Source of the DNA: Rhodoferax ferrireducens T118 | GTDB taxonomy: Bacteria; Pseudomonadota; Gammaproteobacteria; Burkholderiales; Burkholderiaceae_C | Direction of reading: 5' to 3' | DNA length: 64,000 bases | Assembly: GCF_000013605.1 (NCBI RefSeq) | Contig: NC_007908.1 | Location: 1,612,001-1,676,000, forward strand | Shown: piece by piece, positions 37,442 through 46,119 of the stretch | Layout: each line of letters opens with the position of its first letter | Numbering within the stretch: the first letter of the stretch is position 1 | Translations under genes and position numbers: made by a program | The notes under the pieces: generated by a model | Database searches by the model: none | What the model saw: the letters and a program-made list of their open reading frames with translations, nothing else | What the model was told of the DNA's origin: nothing

Positions 37442-38344
37442 ATGACCCCAAAATTTCTCATGACCCGACGCGCCCCGGTCTGGTTGCTCTCCTTCATGCT
37501 GGCATTCGCCGCCGTGGGTCTGGTCCAGGCGCAGCCCGTCGCGGCACCCGCAGTGCCCGTCGCCGCCGGTGAAACGCCCATGGCCGCCGCCTCGCCCGCC
37601 ATGGCGGTGCCCCCCATGGCCACACCGCTGCTCACCCCGCCCGCCAGCGAGTCTTTGGCCAATCCTTACGGCATGCGCTCAGTGTGGCAACAAGGGGATC
37701 TGGTGGCCCGCACGACGCTGCTGCTGCTGGCGCTCATGTCCTTGCTCAGCTGGTACTTCATCATCGCCAAGCTGCTGGCGCAGGGCCGCTTGAGCGCGCA
37801 GGCGAAAGCAGCAAAGAAAGCCTTTGCCGTTGCGGACGCCTTGAACAAGCGCGTCGAAGGCCTGGACAAGGCCAGCCCGTTTCGCTTCATCGCCGAGTCG
37901 GCGCTGGAGGCTGCACGCCGCTACTACAGCTTGGCCGGCCAGGTTGACATGAACAGCTGGCTCAGTCAGGACATCGTGCGCTCGGTGGCGACGCTGCAGA
38001 TGCGCAGCCAGGAAGGGCTGTCGGTGCTGGCCACCATCGGGTCGACGGCGCCATTTGTTGGGCTGTTCGGCACCGTCTGGGGCATTTACAACGCGCTGGT
38101 GACGATCGGCGTTTCGGGCCAGGCATCGATCGAAAAAGTTGCCGGACCGGTGGGTGAGGCGCTCATCATGACGGCGCTGGGTTTGGCCGTGGCGGTGCCG
38201 GCGGTGCTGGGCTACAACTGGCTGGTGCGGCGCAACCGGGTCACGCTGCACGCGGTCAAGGGTTTTGGCTCCGAGTTGCACACCCTGCTGCTGGTTGAAA
38301 TCGACAAAAGCCAGCGCGCCGGCGCTGCCAGCCAGGCGGCCTGA
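37442..38344 (+). CDS. exbB: ExbB-type proton channel protein
   Basis: A 300-residue ExbB/TolQ/MotA-family protein. An N-terminal signal-like segment (to about residue 31) and an Ala-Pro-rich stretch precede three membrane helices; the conserved GLFGTVWGIYNAL and GPVGEALIMTALGLAVAVPAV segments are diagnostic. With ExbD it forms the proton channel that energises the TonB-like protein encoded 70 bp upstream. The exbD gene begins 3 bp after its stop. Confidence 0.9.
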   Translation: MTPKFLMTRRAPVWLLSFMLAFAAVGLVQAQPVAAPAVPVAAGETPMAAASPAMAVPPMATPLLTPPASESLANPYGMRSVWQQGDLVARTTLLLLALMSLLSWYFIIAKLLAQGRLSAQAKAAKKAFAVADALNKRVEGLDKASPFRFIAESALEAARRYYSLAGQVDMNSWLSQDIVRSVATLQMRSQEGLSVLATIGSTAPFVGLFGTVWGIYNALVTIGVSGQASIEKVAGPVGEALIMTALGLAVAVPAVLGYNWLVRRNRVTLHAVKGFGSELHTLLLVEIDKSQRAGAASQAA

Positions 38345-38347
38345 GTC

Positions 38348-38773
38348 ATGGCGATCACCTACCGGGAGGAGGGCGAGGACGACGCCGTGCTGTCCGAGAT
38401 CAACACCACGCCATTGGTGGATGTGATGCTGGTGCTGCTGATTATTTTTCTGATCACCATTCCGGTCATCAACACCTCGGTGGCCGTGCGCTTGCCCCGG
38501 GAGGCGAACCAGTTGCAGCAGAGCCAGCCGCAAACCGTCGTGATCTCGGTCGATGCCCGTGGCGGCACCTACTGGTTTGATGCCCGGCTGACTGACGCGC
38601 AAAGCCTGCAAGACAAGCTCACGCCAATGGCCCGGCAAACCCCGCAGCCCGAGGTGCACATTCGGGGCGACGCCCGCTCCGACTTTGAGGCCGTGGCGCG
38701 GGTGCTGTATGCCTGCCAGCAGGCCGGCATCACGCGCATTGGCTTTGTGACGGAGCCGCCTCATGGCCATTGA
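38348..38773 (+). CDS. exbD: ExbD-type protein 1
   Basis: A 141-residue ExbD/TolR-family protein with a single helix (LVDVMLVLLIIFLITIPVI) that contains the functional Asp at its start. The C-terminal periplasmic domain ends in an EPPH tail. It starts 3 bp after exbB and overlaps the second exbD gene by 11 bp. Together they supply the proton-motive-force-driven stator of the TonB system. Confidence 0.9.
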   Translation: MAITYREEGEDDAVLSEINTTPLVDVMLVLLIIFLITIPVINTSVAVRLPREANQLQQSQPQTVVISVDARGGTYWFDARLTDAQSLQDKLTPMARQTPQPEVHIRGDARSDFEAVARVLYACQQAGITRIGFVTEPPHGH

Positions 38774-39194
38774 TTTTGACGAGGCGTCGGACCCGACAGA
38801 ACTCGATGTCGCTTCGGGGATGAACATCACGCCGCTGATCGACGTGTTGCTGGTGCTGCTGGTGATGCTCATCATCACCATCCCGATCCAACTGCACTCG
38901 GTCAATATGGAAATGCCGGCCGGCGCGCCACTGTCCATGCCAACCGAACCGCTGGTGGTCAAGATCGAGGTCAACGCCCAGAACCAGTTGCTATGGAACG
39001 GTCAGCCTGTGGCCGGCCGCGTCGAGCTGGACCAGCGCCTGCAGGCTGCAGCACAACTGAGCGAGCAGCCCGAGATTCACATCCGGGCGCACCGTAGCGC
39101 CAAGTACGACACCGTGGCCGCGGTGCTGACGGCCGCGCAGCAGATGGGCCTGCAAAAAATAGGGGTGGTGGGTCTGGACGAGTACGCCCGTTGA
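38763..39194 (+). CDS. exbD2: ExbD-type protein 2
   Basis: A second ExbD-family protein of 143 residues, with the helix LIDVLLVLLVMLIITIPIQL and the conserved Asp. It overlaps the first exbD by 11 bp, so translational coupling is likely. It is clearly diverged from ExbD1 and not a recent copy. Paired exbD genes occur in several beta- and gamma-proteobacterial TonB systems; whether a hetero-oligomer forms is inference. Confidence 0.88.
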   Translation: MAIDFDEASDPTELDVASGMNITPLIDVLLVLLVMLIITIPIQLHSVNMEMPAGAPLSMPTEPLVVKIEVNAQNQLLWNGQPVAGRVELDQRLQAAAQLSEQPEIHIRAHRSAKYDTVAAVLTAAQQMGLQKIGVVGLDEYAR

Positions 39195-39211
39195 AGCCTG
39201 CGCGGCAGGGA

Positions 39212-39865
39212 TCAGCCGGGCGTGAACAGACCATCCGCAGCGAGCCGCAGCACCCGGTCGGCGCGGGTGGCGGCGGCTTGTGAATGGGTGACCAGCACCA
39301 GCGAGGCGTGTTGTTGGCGGGCCTGCTCAATCAGGGCGTCCATCACTTTTGCGGCCGTGCTGGGGTCCAGGTTGCCGGTGGGCTCGTCGGCCAGCAGCAG
39401 TTTTGGCCGGTGCACCAGGGCGCGGGCAATGGCCACGCGCTGCAACTGGCCGCCACTGAGCTGCTGCGGCAGGCGCGCGCCCAGGCCGCCCAGGCCCACC
39501 GCTGCCAGCATGGCCTGCACCCGGGCATCATCGTGCTGGCCCAGCAGCATCAAGGGCAGCGCCACGTTTTGCGCCACATCCAGGTGCGGCAGCACGTGAA
39601 AGGCCTGGAATACAAAACCGATTTTTTCACGCCGCAGGCGCGCCAGCTGGTCGTCGTTCAACTGCCCCAGATCAAGGCCATCGAGAACGACCGAGCCGCT
39701 GTCCCACTGGTCCAGCCCGGCCAGACAGTTGAGCAGGGTGGACTTGCCAACGCCGGACTCCCCCACGATCGCCACAAACTCGCCGTCGGGCACGCTCAAG
39801 GACACATTGGCAAATACCGGCACCGCGCCGTAGTGCTTGCTTAAATTGGAGACCACCAGACTCAT
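39212..39865 (-). CDS. LolD-like ABC transporter ATPase
   Basis: A 217-residue ATPase of the LolD/MacB family (Walker [11 protein letters not shown]-loop FQAFHVLP, signature LSGGQLQR, Walker [13 protein letters not shown]). Proteins of this type pair with FtsX-like permeases. No permease is adjacent; the orphan double-FtsX permease at 32.5-35.1 kb is the best candidate in the window. Its start overlaps the stop of miaA by 4 bp, so it is probably translated with miaA. Confidence 0.85.
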   Translation of the reverse strand: MSLVVSNLSKHYGAVPVFANVSLSVPDGEFVAIVGESGVGKSTLLNCLAGLDQWDSGSVVLDGLDLGQLNDDQLARLRREKIGFVFQAFHVLPHLDVAQNVALPLMLLGQHDDARVQAMLAAVGLGGLGARLPQQLSGGQLQRVAIARALVHRPKLLLADEPTGNLDPSTAAKVMDALIEQARQQHASLVLVTHSQAAATRADRVLRLAADGLFTPG

Positions 39866-40914
39866 GGTTGACCTTGCAGCTTGTTCCCTGCATTCACAAA
39901 GTCGCGCGCCAGCGCCAGCACCTGATCCAGCGCATCGGGCGCGTCACAGGCCACCACGCGGCGCTCCGGCATGGAGCGCAGCCAGGTCAGCTGGCGCTTG
40001 GCGAGCTGGCGCGTGGCACAGATGCCCTTGTCGCGCAGCTCGCTCATCGGCCACAAGCCATCGAGCGCCTGCCAGGCTTGCCGGTAACCGACGCAGCGCA
40101 TGGCGGGTAAATCGGCCTGCAGGTCGCCGCGTGCGCGCAGGGCTCGCACCTCGTCTATAAAACCGGCCGCCAGCATGGCATCAAAGCGCTCGGCAATGCG
40201 CTGGTGCAGCCAGGCGCGGTTTTGCGGTTCGAGTGAAATCAGGCACCTGTCATTTTCAGGAATATTTAAACATTTTTGGCCTCTAGCCCCCGTCACACCT
40301 TCGTTGGTTGCTATTAATTTAGTAGTCTGAAAGGACGACAGCGGCTGCCCCGAGAGCCGGTAAACCTCCAGCGCCCGGGCAATGCGTTGTGAGTCCGCCG
40401 GGTGCAGGCGCTTGGCGCTCACCGGGTCCACTTCGGCCAGCGCGGCGTGCAGCGCGGGCCAGCCTTGTTCGGCTGCCTCTGTGGCGATCAGTGCACGCGT
40501 GGCTGGGTCGGCTTTGGGCATGGGGTCGAGCCCTTCCAGCAGCGCCTTGAAGTACAGCATGGTGCCGCCCACCAGCAGCGGCAGTCTGCCGCGCGCCGTG
40601 ATGGCGGCGATGAGGGCCTGCGCGTCGGCCACAAACTCGGCGGCGCTGTAGGCCTGCAGCGGGTCGCGAATGTCGATCAGGTGGTGCGGCACCGCGGCCA
40701 GTTCTGCTGCGCTGGGCTTGGCCGTGCCGATGTCCATGCCGCGGTAGACCAGTGCCGAGTCGACGCTGATGATCTCGACCTCATGCACACGCGCGATGGC
40801 CAGTGCGGCAGCGGTTTTGCCGGAGGCGGTGGGGCCCGCCAGCGCCAGGTAGCGAGGCGGGTGCGGCGGGTGCGGCGGGCGAAGAGGGCCTGCCGGGCGT
40901 TCAGTGTTCATCAT
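39862..40914 (-). CDS. miaA: tRNA dimethylallyltransferase
   Basis: MiaA transfers a dimethylallyl group to A37 of tRNAs that read UNN codons. The 350-residue protein has the P-loop [14 protein letters not shown] (about residues 26-39), [18 protein letters not shown] and the C-terminal CVGYRQAW region. It is somewhat longer than most MiaA proteins because a translated short repeat (40265-40326) adds about 20 residues after residue 190, in the segment that binds tRNA. It overlaps the Bcr-type exporter gene by 14 bp and the LolD-like gene by 4 bp. Confidence 0.93.
   Translation of the reverse strand: MMNTERPAGPLRPPHPPHPPRYLALAGPTASGKTAAALAIARVHEVEIISVDSALVYRGMDIGTAKPSAAELAAVPHHLIDIRDPLQAYSAAEFVADAQALIAAITARGRLPLLVGGTMLYFKALLEGLDPMPKADPATRALIATEAAEQGWPALHAALAEVDPVSAKRLHPADSQRIARALEVYRLSGQPLSSFQTTKLIATNEGVTGARGQKCLNIPENDRCLISLEPQNRAWLHQRIAERFDAMLAAGFIDEVRALRARGDLQADLPAMRCVGYRQAWQALDGLWPMSELRDKGICATRQLAKRQLTWLRSMPERRVVACDAPDALDQVLALARDFVNAGNKLQGQP
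40265..40326 (+). repeat. Short CTAG repeat, copy 6, inside miaA
   Basis: It reads GGCCTCTAGCCCCCGTC and then GCTATTAATTTAGTAG. It is antisense to the gene and translated as [15 protein letters not shown]. It is the closest to a consensus copy in the window. Confidence 0.8.
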
Positions 40915-42127
40915 GTTGGCCTTGTCGTTGCACCAGCGTCCATGCCGCCAACGCGATCAATACGCTCCAGAACCACACACCCAAGGCCAGTGGCCGCACC
41001 GTGCCATCCATGTGGGTGCCGAGCCAGCCGCCCATGGCAAAGGCGGTGATCATCATCAAGAAACCGTTCAAGGCGGATGCGGCACCGGCGGCCTGCGGGA
41101 ACGGCCCCACCGCGCCGCTCTGGCTGCACGGCTGGTGCACGCCGTGGCCGAGCATGAACAGGTACTGCGGCAGCATGAGGGCCCAGCCGTTGTGCAGCCC
41201 GGTCAGCGCCATCACGCCCATCAAAGTGCCCCCGCTGAGCGACAGGGCGCCGGCCAGCGCCACGGAGCGCCGGACCCCAAAACGCGCCAGCCAGTAGCGG
41301 CACAAAAAAGTGCCCAGCAGATACGCCAGCGCATTGGAGAACATCAGCAGCCCGTAGGTGCTGGTGCGCCAGCCTAGCACCTGAATAAAGACAAACGACG
41401 ATGCCGCCAGAAACGTGAACAAACCGCCATAGGACGCCGCTGACAGCGCCGAGAACGCGACAAAAGTCGGGTTGCGCACGATGGTCATCCAGGTGCGAGC
41501 CAGGATGGCGGCGTGCAGTGCCTGTCGATTTTTCTGAGCCAAAGTCTCGCTAAAACGCCAGGCAATCAGCGCCAGGCAGACGGCGCCAAAAACGGCCAGC
41601 GCGAGCAACGCCACGCGCCAGTTGAACCAGCCTGCCAGCAGGCCACCGAGTGGCGCGCTCAGGCAGGCAATGACGCCCAGGCCACTCAAGCCCTTGGACA
41701 TCACGCGGGCGCCCTGCAGGGGCGTGTACAGGTCACGCACGATGGCGCGCGCGCACATCACGCCCGCGCCCATGGCCGCGCCTTGCACCGTGCGCCAGAC
41801 AATCAGCATGACCATGCTGGGTGCGAGTGTGCTGGCAATCGACGCCAGCACATAGCCCGCCATGCCCCACAGCAGAATCGGGCGCCGGCCAAAGCGGTCC
41901 GACAGCGACCCCCAGACCAGTTGTGACAGGCCAAAGGCCAACAGCAAGGCGGAGAGCGTGAGTTGCGCCTGCGCCATCGGCGCGCCAAAACCGGCGGTCA
42001 ACGCCGGCAGTGCGGGCAGGTACAAATCGGTGGTGATGGGCTGTAGCCCCAGCAGCAAAGAGAGCAGCAAAATGACCAGGCCGGGCGGCATGGCGGCAGC
42101 GACAGGGGTGGCGGGTCGAGCAGGCAT
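40901..42127 (-). CDS. Bcr/CflA-family drug exporter (MFS)
   Basis: A 408-residue 12-helix MFS transporter of the DHA1 type, close to Bcr/CflA. The conserved LYLPALPAL near residue 36 and [13 protein letters not shown] loop 2-3 motif are visible. It would export drugs or small peptides such as bicyclomycin by proton antiport; the real substrate is unknown. Its stop lies 14 bp inside the start of miaA, and the three genes from here to the LolD-like gene probably share a transcript. Confidence 0.87.
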   Translation of the reverse strand: MPARPATPVAAAMPPGLVILLLSLLLGLQPITTDLYLPALPALTAGFGAPMAQAQLTLSALLLAFGLSQLVWGSLSDRFGRRPILLWGMAGYVLASIASTLAPSMVMLIVWRTVQGAAMGAGVMCARAIVRDLYTPLQGARVMSKGLSGLGVIACLSAPLGGLLAGWFNWRVALLALAVFGAVCLALIAWRFSETLAQKNRQALHAAILARTWMTIVRNPTFVAFSALSAASYGGLFTFLAASSFVFIQVLGWRTSTYGLLMFSNALAYLLGTFLCRYWLARFGVRRSVALAGALSLSGGTLMGVMALTGLHNGWALMLPQYLFMLGHGVHQPCSQSGAVGPFPQAAGAASALNGFLMMITAFAMGGWLGTHMDGTVRPLALGVWFWSVLIALAAWTLVQRQGQHDEH

Positions 42128-42261
42128 TCGGCTGAGCGTATCAGATCAGCCTTGCCGTGATCGACCGCTGCTGCGAGGACGATGGGGCAGCCATGACTTG
42201 CCGCGTTGGCGTCAACGCCAGAACGGCGAATCACGCGGCAATCAGTGGAACAAGAGCGCCG

Positions 42262-42295
42262 AGAAAAGACAGGCCACGAGAAAACGTGGTCTGCC
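42262..42295 (-). terminator. Candidate terminator after the Hsp20 gene
   Basis: On the minus strand, just past the hsp20 stop, a hairpin with CCACG/CGTGG as its core (extended by CAGA/CCTG pairs with one mismatch) and a TTTTCT loop is followed by TTTTCTC. It is a moderate intrinsic terminator. Confidence 0.5.
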
Positions 42296-42305
42296 CCCGA
42301 TTCGT

Positions 42306-42734
42306 TTATTGGACGGTCAGTTTCTTGGCTTCCGTGGTCGCCTTTTTGGGTAGATCCAGGGACAACACGCCGTCTTCGTACTTGGCGACGGCCTTGCTTT
42401 CGTCCACGTCTTGCGCCAGGGTGAAGGAGCGGGAGACGGAGCCGTAGTAGCGCTCGCTGCGCAGCACTTTTCCGCCCTCGCCCTTGAATTCTTTTTCACC
42501 CTTGGTCTCGGCGTCAATTTGCACCAGGTTGCCGTCGATGCGGACATTGATGTCTTCTTTTTTCACGCCGGGCAGGTCGGCGCGAACCTTGTACATGCCG
42601 TCCTTCTCGACCACATCAACCCGGATGTCCAGATCGTCCAGCGTTCTGTCGGTGCGCATGGGCGCCGCGAAGCGCCTGAACATGGTCTCAAAAGGATCGG
42701 TGAGGGCGGGATCAAACAAACGTAAGCTGGCCAT
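42306..42734 (-). CDS. Small heat-shock protein, Hsp20 family
   Basis: A 142-residue alpha-crystallin-type chaperone. The ACD runs from about residue 38 to 133, with the typical ADLPGVKKEDINVRIDG and SFTLAQDVD... YEDGVLSLDLPKK stretches; the tail ends in KKLTVQ. It holds unfolded proteins in soluble form during stress. The ATG at 42734 is supported by AAAGGA about 8-13 bp upstream; an upstream in-frame codon is not needed. It is the first gene of the stress cluster, and is divergent from the histidine kinase. Confidence 0.93.
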   Translation of the reverse strand: MASLRLFDPALTDPFETMFRRFAAPMRTDRTLDDLDIRVDVVEKDGMYKVRADLPGVKKEDINVRIDGNLVQIDAETKGEKEFKGEGGKVLRSERYYGSVSRSFTLAQDVDESKAVAKYEDGVLSLDLPKKATTEAKKLTVQ

Positions 42735-42925
42735 GATGGTTCCTTTCATTGGAGAGTTGGCACACGGAATGTGCGTCGCGCTCGCTCTGGCATGGGCCTG
42801 CGGGACCGCAACAAATCAAGGTTACGCATGCCAAGGGCTGATGATTTGATAACTCGCAAGCCAGCGGAAATTAATGCACAGCCCCGCAGCCGGGTCGTTT
42901 AAGCTATACGCTGTTGCATGTAGTA

Positions 42926-42935
42926 ACTTATAAGT
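42926..42935. promoter_or_regulatory. Candidate operator palindrome before the histidine-kinase gene
   Basis: A perfect 10-bp palindrome ACTTATAAGT lies between hsp20 and the kinase gene. Its centre could also act as a -10 element (TATAAG, 42929-42934), but no matching -35 is present. It is a candidate site only. Confidence 0.3.
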
Positions 42936-42961
42936 ATTTCGTGTTCATTGAGGTAATTCCC

Positions 42962-43012
42962 ATGGCTATGACCTTGAAGCAGCATGATCGTCGTCCACCA
43001 CCTCTACCCTGA
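42962..43012 (+). CDS. Possible 16-codon leader peptide before the histidine kinase
   Basis: A very short ORF, MAMTLKQHDRRPPPLP, with a GAGG ribosome-binding site 8 nt upstream of its ATG. It ends 12 bp before the kinase start. The RRPPPLP end contains a polyproline run, which stalls ribosomes in the absence of EF-P, so translation of it could influence the downstream gene. It may also be chance. Confidence 0.35.
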   Translation: MAMTLKQHDRRPPPLP

Positions 43013-43024
43013 CTGAAGCCGCGC

Positions 43025-44512
43025 ATGGAGACACCTCTTTCTGAAGACACCGCGCGCAAGCTCGATATTGGCTATCGGCTGCTGTTTGAGAAAAGTCCGC
43101 TGCCGATGTGGGTTTATGACGTGCAAACACTGGGCATGCTGGCCGTCAACGACGCCGCCCTGGCGCAGTATGGGTACAGCAAGCAGGCGTTTGTCGGCTT
43201 GAGCGTGCTTGACCTTCATCCGCCAGACGAAGCGGCGCAAGCGCAGCAACACCTGCAACTGGCGAGTGGCGAGCCCGTAACCCAGACACTGTGGCGGCAC
43301 CGGCTCGCCAATGGTGACCTGATTGACGTCGAGGTGGTGACCGAATATGTTGAACTTGACGGCATCCAGGCGCGCCTCGCGCTGGTGCGCGATCTGACGG
43401 CGCAGCAGCGTGCCAAGCAGCAACTGCAAGAGGAGCACCAGACACTGGCTGCTGTGCTGGACTCGACCACCGATGCCATCATCAGCATCACGGTTGAAGG
43501 CTTGATCAAAGTGTTCAACCCTGGCGCCGAGCGCATCTTTGGTTACAGTCGTGAGCGAATGCTGGGTCAAAACATGGCACTGCTGTTGCCTGAACGCTAT
43601 CGGGCCGAGCATCCGCAGCAGCTGCGCTCATTTGCCGACTCCGGGGCGACCAGCCACATGATGGGCATGGGCGTTGTCAAAGGCTTGCGCGCCGACGGCC
43701 AGGAACTGGACCTGGAAGGCACACTCTCACAGGTGATCGTCCACCAGGAGCGGCGGCTGATTGCCTGCCTGCGTGATGTCACGGAGCGCGCCCGCTCGCA
43801 AGCCAAATTCCGGCAGTCCAGGGCGCAACTCTCGGAGCTGACGCAACGGCTCATGACGCAGGAAAAAACATTGGTGAAGCAGTTGGCCAAGACGCTGCAT
43901 GACCAATTGGGCCAGACACTGGCCGCGGTTCGCATGGCGCATGAAACCATTCAGGCCGTGCAACCCAAAGATACCCCGGTCGCCGTGCAGAGGCAACAGG
44001 CGCAACTGGGCAAGCTCGTTGGCCATGCAATCCAGCAGGTCAGGCAAGTGCTGGTTGATTTGCGTCCCCCCTTGCTGGAGGACCAGGGGCTCGTCGCCGC
44101 GCTCGACAATGAGTTGCGCAACCGTTCGCTGACCCAACCCCAGATCGACTTCTCGATTGACGTGCCGCCGGAGATTGAGCCGATGCGCTGGCCCGGTGAG
44201 GTTGAATATGCGGCCTTCATGGTGGCCCGCGAGGCACTTGAAAACGCCTTGCGCCACGCGAACGCGTCGGCCATCGCGGTGCGTCTGGTGGGCACGCAGC
44301 AGTCATTGCAGTTGCAGGTGTCTGATAACGGGGTCGGCATCCCGGCCGGCGCCGCTGTTCCAAGTGGTCACCTGGGGGTATTCGGTATGCACGAGCGGGC
44401 GCAGGCGATTGGTGCGACGGTGACGGTGGGCGCCGGTGAAGGCCGTGGTACATGTGTAAGTTTTTATTGGCAGCCTGAGCCTGATTCTGATTCTGAATGG
44501 GGTGCCCTATGA
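43025..44512 (+). CDS. Cytoplasmic PAS-PAS histidine kinase (NarX-type HisKA_3)
   Basis: A 495-residue sensor kinase without membrane segments. Two PAS domains (about residues 15-130 and 140-255) precede a short coiled coil, a HisKA_3 dimerisation domain with the phospho-His in TLHDQLGQTL (about residue 293) and a HATPase domain with N-box REALENALRHANA and G-boxes DNGVGIP and GHLGVFGM. It pairs with the LuxR-type response regulator encoded next, whose start overlaps its stop by 4 bp. The signal is unknown; PAS domains suggest redox or oxygen. Confidence 0.9.
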   Translation: METPLSEDTARKLDIGYRLLFEKSPLPMWVYDVQTLGMLAVNDAALAQYGYSKQAFVGLSVLDLHPPDEAAQAQQHLQLASGEPVTQTLWRHRLANGDLIDVEVVTEYVELDGIQARLALVRDLTAQQRAKQQLQEEHQTLAAVLDSTTDAIISITVEGLIKVFNPGAERIFGYSRERMLGQNMALLLPERYRAEHPQQLRSFADSGATSHMMGMGVVKGLRADGQELDLEGTLSQVIVHQERRLIACLRDVTERARSQAKFRQSRAQLSELTQRLMTQEKTLVKQLAKTLHDQLGQTLAAVRMAHETIQAVQPKDTPVAVQRQQAQLGKLVGHAIQQVRQVLVDLRPPLLEDQGLVAALDNELRNRSLTQPQIDFSIDVPPEIEPMRWPGEVEYAAFMVAREALENALRHANASAIAVRLVGTQQSLQLQVSDNGVGIPAGAAVPSGHLGVFGMHERAQAIGATVTVGAGEGRGTCVSFYWQPEPDSDSEWGAL

Positions 44513-45201
44513 CCGGCGTTTACCTGGTTGATGATCACCAGATCATGCGCGAAGGCTTGCGCGCCCTGCTCGAGGCCAAGGGTCACAAGGTGGTGGGTGA
44601 GTCAGCCGACCCGACCGAAGCCCTGGCAGATTTGCTGCGCATGCGCCCCGAGGTGCTGCTGCTCGACCTGAATCTGGGTGAGCGCTCGGGTTTCGAGTTG
44701 CTCGCTGAGCTGCAACGGCGCCACCTGCCGACGCGCTGCGTGGTGCTGACCATGTCGGCGCAGCCGCGCCAGGTGGCCGAGGCCTTGCGCATGGGCGCCA
44801 GCGGCTATGTGCTCAAGGGCTCAGCGGTCAGCGATCTGCTGAGCGCGGTTGACGCGGCGGTGCGTGGCAAGAAACATCTGGGTGCCGAAGTGGCCGACCT
44901 CGCGCTGCAGGTGTTTACGCTCAAGGACGAAGATCCGTTAAGCACGCTGTCCCCGCGTGAACAACAAATCATCATCATGGTGGTCAAGGGCGCTTCCAGC
45001 TCCCAAATTGGCACTCAACTGCATTTGTCGCCCAAAACGGTCGCCACCTACCGCAGTCGCCTGATGGCCAAGCTCGGTGTGCGCGACGTCCCGGGCCTGG
45101 TGCGACTGGCCGTGCGCCATAAGCTGATCGATGCCGACGAGTCAACCAACCGTAGCCGCCGCGCCACGGACGGGGCCCTAGGAAAAGTGGAACAGCAGTG
45201 A
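44509..45201 (+). CDS. NarL/FixJ-type response regulator
   Basis: A 230-residue response regulator. The receiver has the acidic pair in YLVDDHQ, the phospho-Asp in LLLDLNLGE and the Lys in GYVLKGSA; the C-terminal LuxR-type helix-turn-helix is LSPREQQIIIMVVKGASSSQIG followed by KTVATYRSRLM. The start at 44509 overlaps the kinase stop by 4 bp; ATG at 44497 is an in-frame alternative. It is the partner of the upstream kinase and may control the neighbouring stress genes. Confidence 0.9.
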   Translation: MTGVYLVDDHQIMREGLRALLEAKGHKVVGESADPTEALADLLRMRPEVLLLDLNLGERSGFELLAELQRRHLPTRCVVLTMSAQPRQVAEALRMGASGYVLKGSAVSDLLSAVDAAVRGKKHLGAEVADLALQVFTLKDEDPLSTLSPREQQIIIMVVKGASSSQIGTQLHLSPKTVATYRSRLMAKLGVRDVPGLVRLAVRHKLIDADESTNRSRRATDGALGKVEQQ

Positions 45202-45355
45202 ATTTGGTGCTCGCGTTGCCTTAATTGTCCATGGCTGCCCGCGCAAGGCGTCTATATCTCCCTACAGACGAGATGCGAGGTGCCGCCTAAAGTTGCCTCC
45301 AGGGATTGGCTTAGGCGCCCACCGGGTGCGGCCTCCGGCACGAGAGAAAAACCAT

Positions 45356-46114
45356 ATGATGAACGTTCAAACATTACCGAGCGCGGCTCGCTGGGATCAC
45401 TCTTTCCATCAACCTGCGCTCAAGCTGGAGAGTGACGAGCGCTGGTCGGACTTCTCTGAGGTATTGAGCCTGTTGCGTTTTGATGGTCATTTGCAGGGGC
45501 TCAATGACACCAGCCTGTTCCGGCGGCGGCGTCTCAAGGCGGGCCAGACCGCGTTGGGCATGGGTCAGGTGTTTGACGGGCTTTATGTGGTTCGCCTGGG
45601 CGCGCTAAAAACAACGATGACCCATGTGGATGGCGCCGAGCATGTGCTGGCCTTCCCCATGAAGGGCGACCTGCTGGGTTTTGATGGTGTCTGCAAGAAC
45701 AAGTACCTGAGCGAGGTGACGGCCTTGACCGACTGCGACCTGATCAAGATTCCCTCCAGTGAGCTGTTTTCACCTGGGCGCAGCTGCAACGACATTGAGC
45801 GCATGGCCTATTGGGCCATCAGCCGCGAGATTGTTCAGGAGCAGTCGGCCTATTCCTCCTACCATTCAACCAAGTCTGAAGCGCGCGTGGCGCGGTTTTT
45901 ACGCATCCAGTCAGAACGCTTCAACACCATGGGCTACTCGCCCAATCGCTTCACTTTGCCCATGACGCGGCGCGACATCGGCAACCACCTCAATGTGACG
46001 CTGGAGACAGTGAGCCGGGCCTTTTCGGCACTGGATCATCTGGGCATCATTGCAGTGGAACGGCGTGAAATCAAAATCCTCTCGCTGGAAGCGCTGCGCA
46101 AATTTGAGCATTAG
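45356..46114 (+). CDS. Crp/Fnr-family transcriptional regulator
   Basis: A 252-residue regulator with a cyclic-nucleotide-binding-like domain (about residues 30-150) and a C-terminal helix-turn-helix TRRDIGNHLNVTLETVSRAFS. The recognition helix has the ExxSR pattern of FNR, so a TTGAT-N4-ATCAA-like site is expected. The N-terminus lacks the cysteine cluster that binds the oxygen-labile [4Fe-4S] cluster of FNR. The ATG at 45356 is followed at once by a second ATG. The usp gene starts 5 bp after its stop. Confidence 0.88.
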   Translation: MMNVQTLPSAARWDHSFHQPALKLESDERWSDFSEVLSLLRFDGHLQGLNDTSLFRRRRLKAGQTALGMGQVFDGLYVVRLGALKTTMTHVDGAEHVLAFPMKGDLLGFDGVCKNKYLSEVTALTDCDLIKIPSSELFSPGRSCNDIERMAYWAISREIVQEQSAYSSYHSTKSEARVARFLRIQSERFNTMGYSPNRFTLPMTRRDIGNHLNVTLETVSRAFSALDHLGIIAVERREIKILSLEALRKFEH

Positions 46115-46119
46115 AGATC

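Noticed and set aside
37679..38974. A 431-codon minus-strand open frame opposite exbB-exbD
   Set aside because: It crosses three real genes and has low-complexity, His/Gln/Arg-rich sequence typical of an antisense artefact.
45284..45317. Inverted repeat CGCCTAA...TTAGGCG before the crp-type gene
   Set aside because: The arms are only 7 bp with a 20-bp spacer, and there is no T-run or promoter context; too weak to call.
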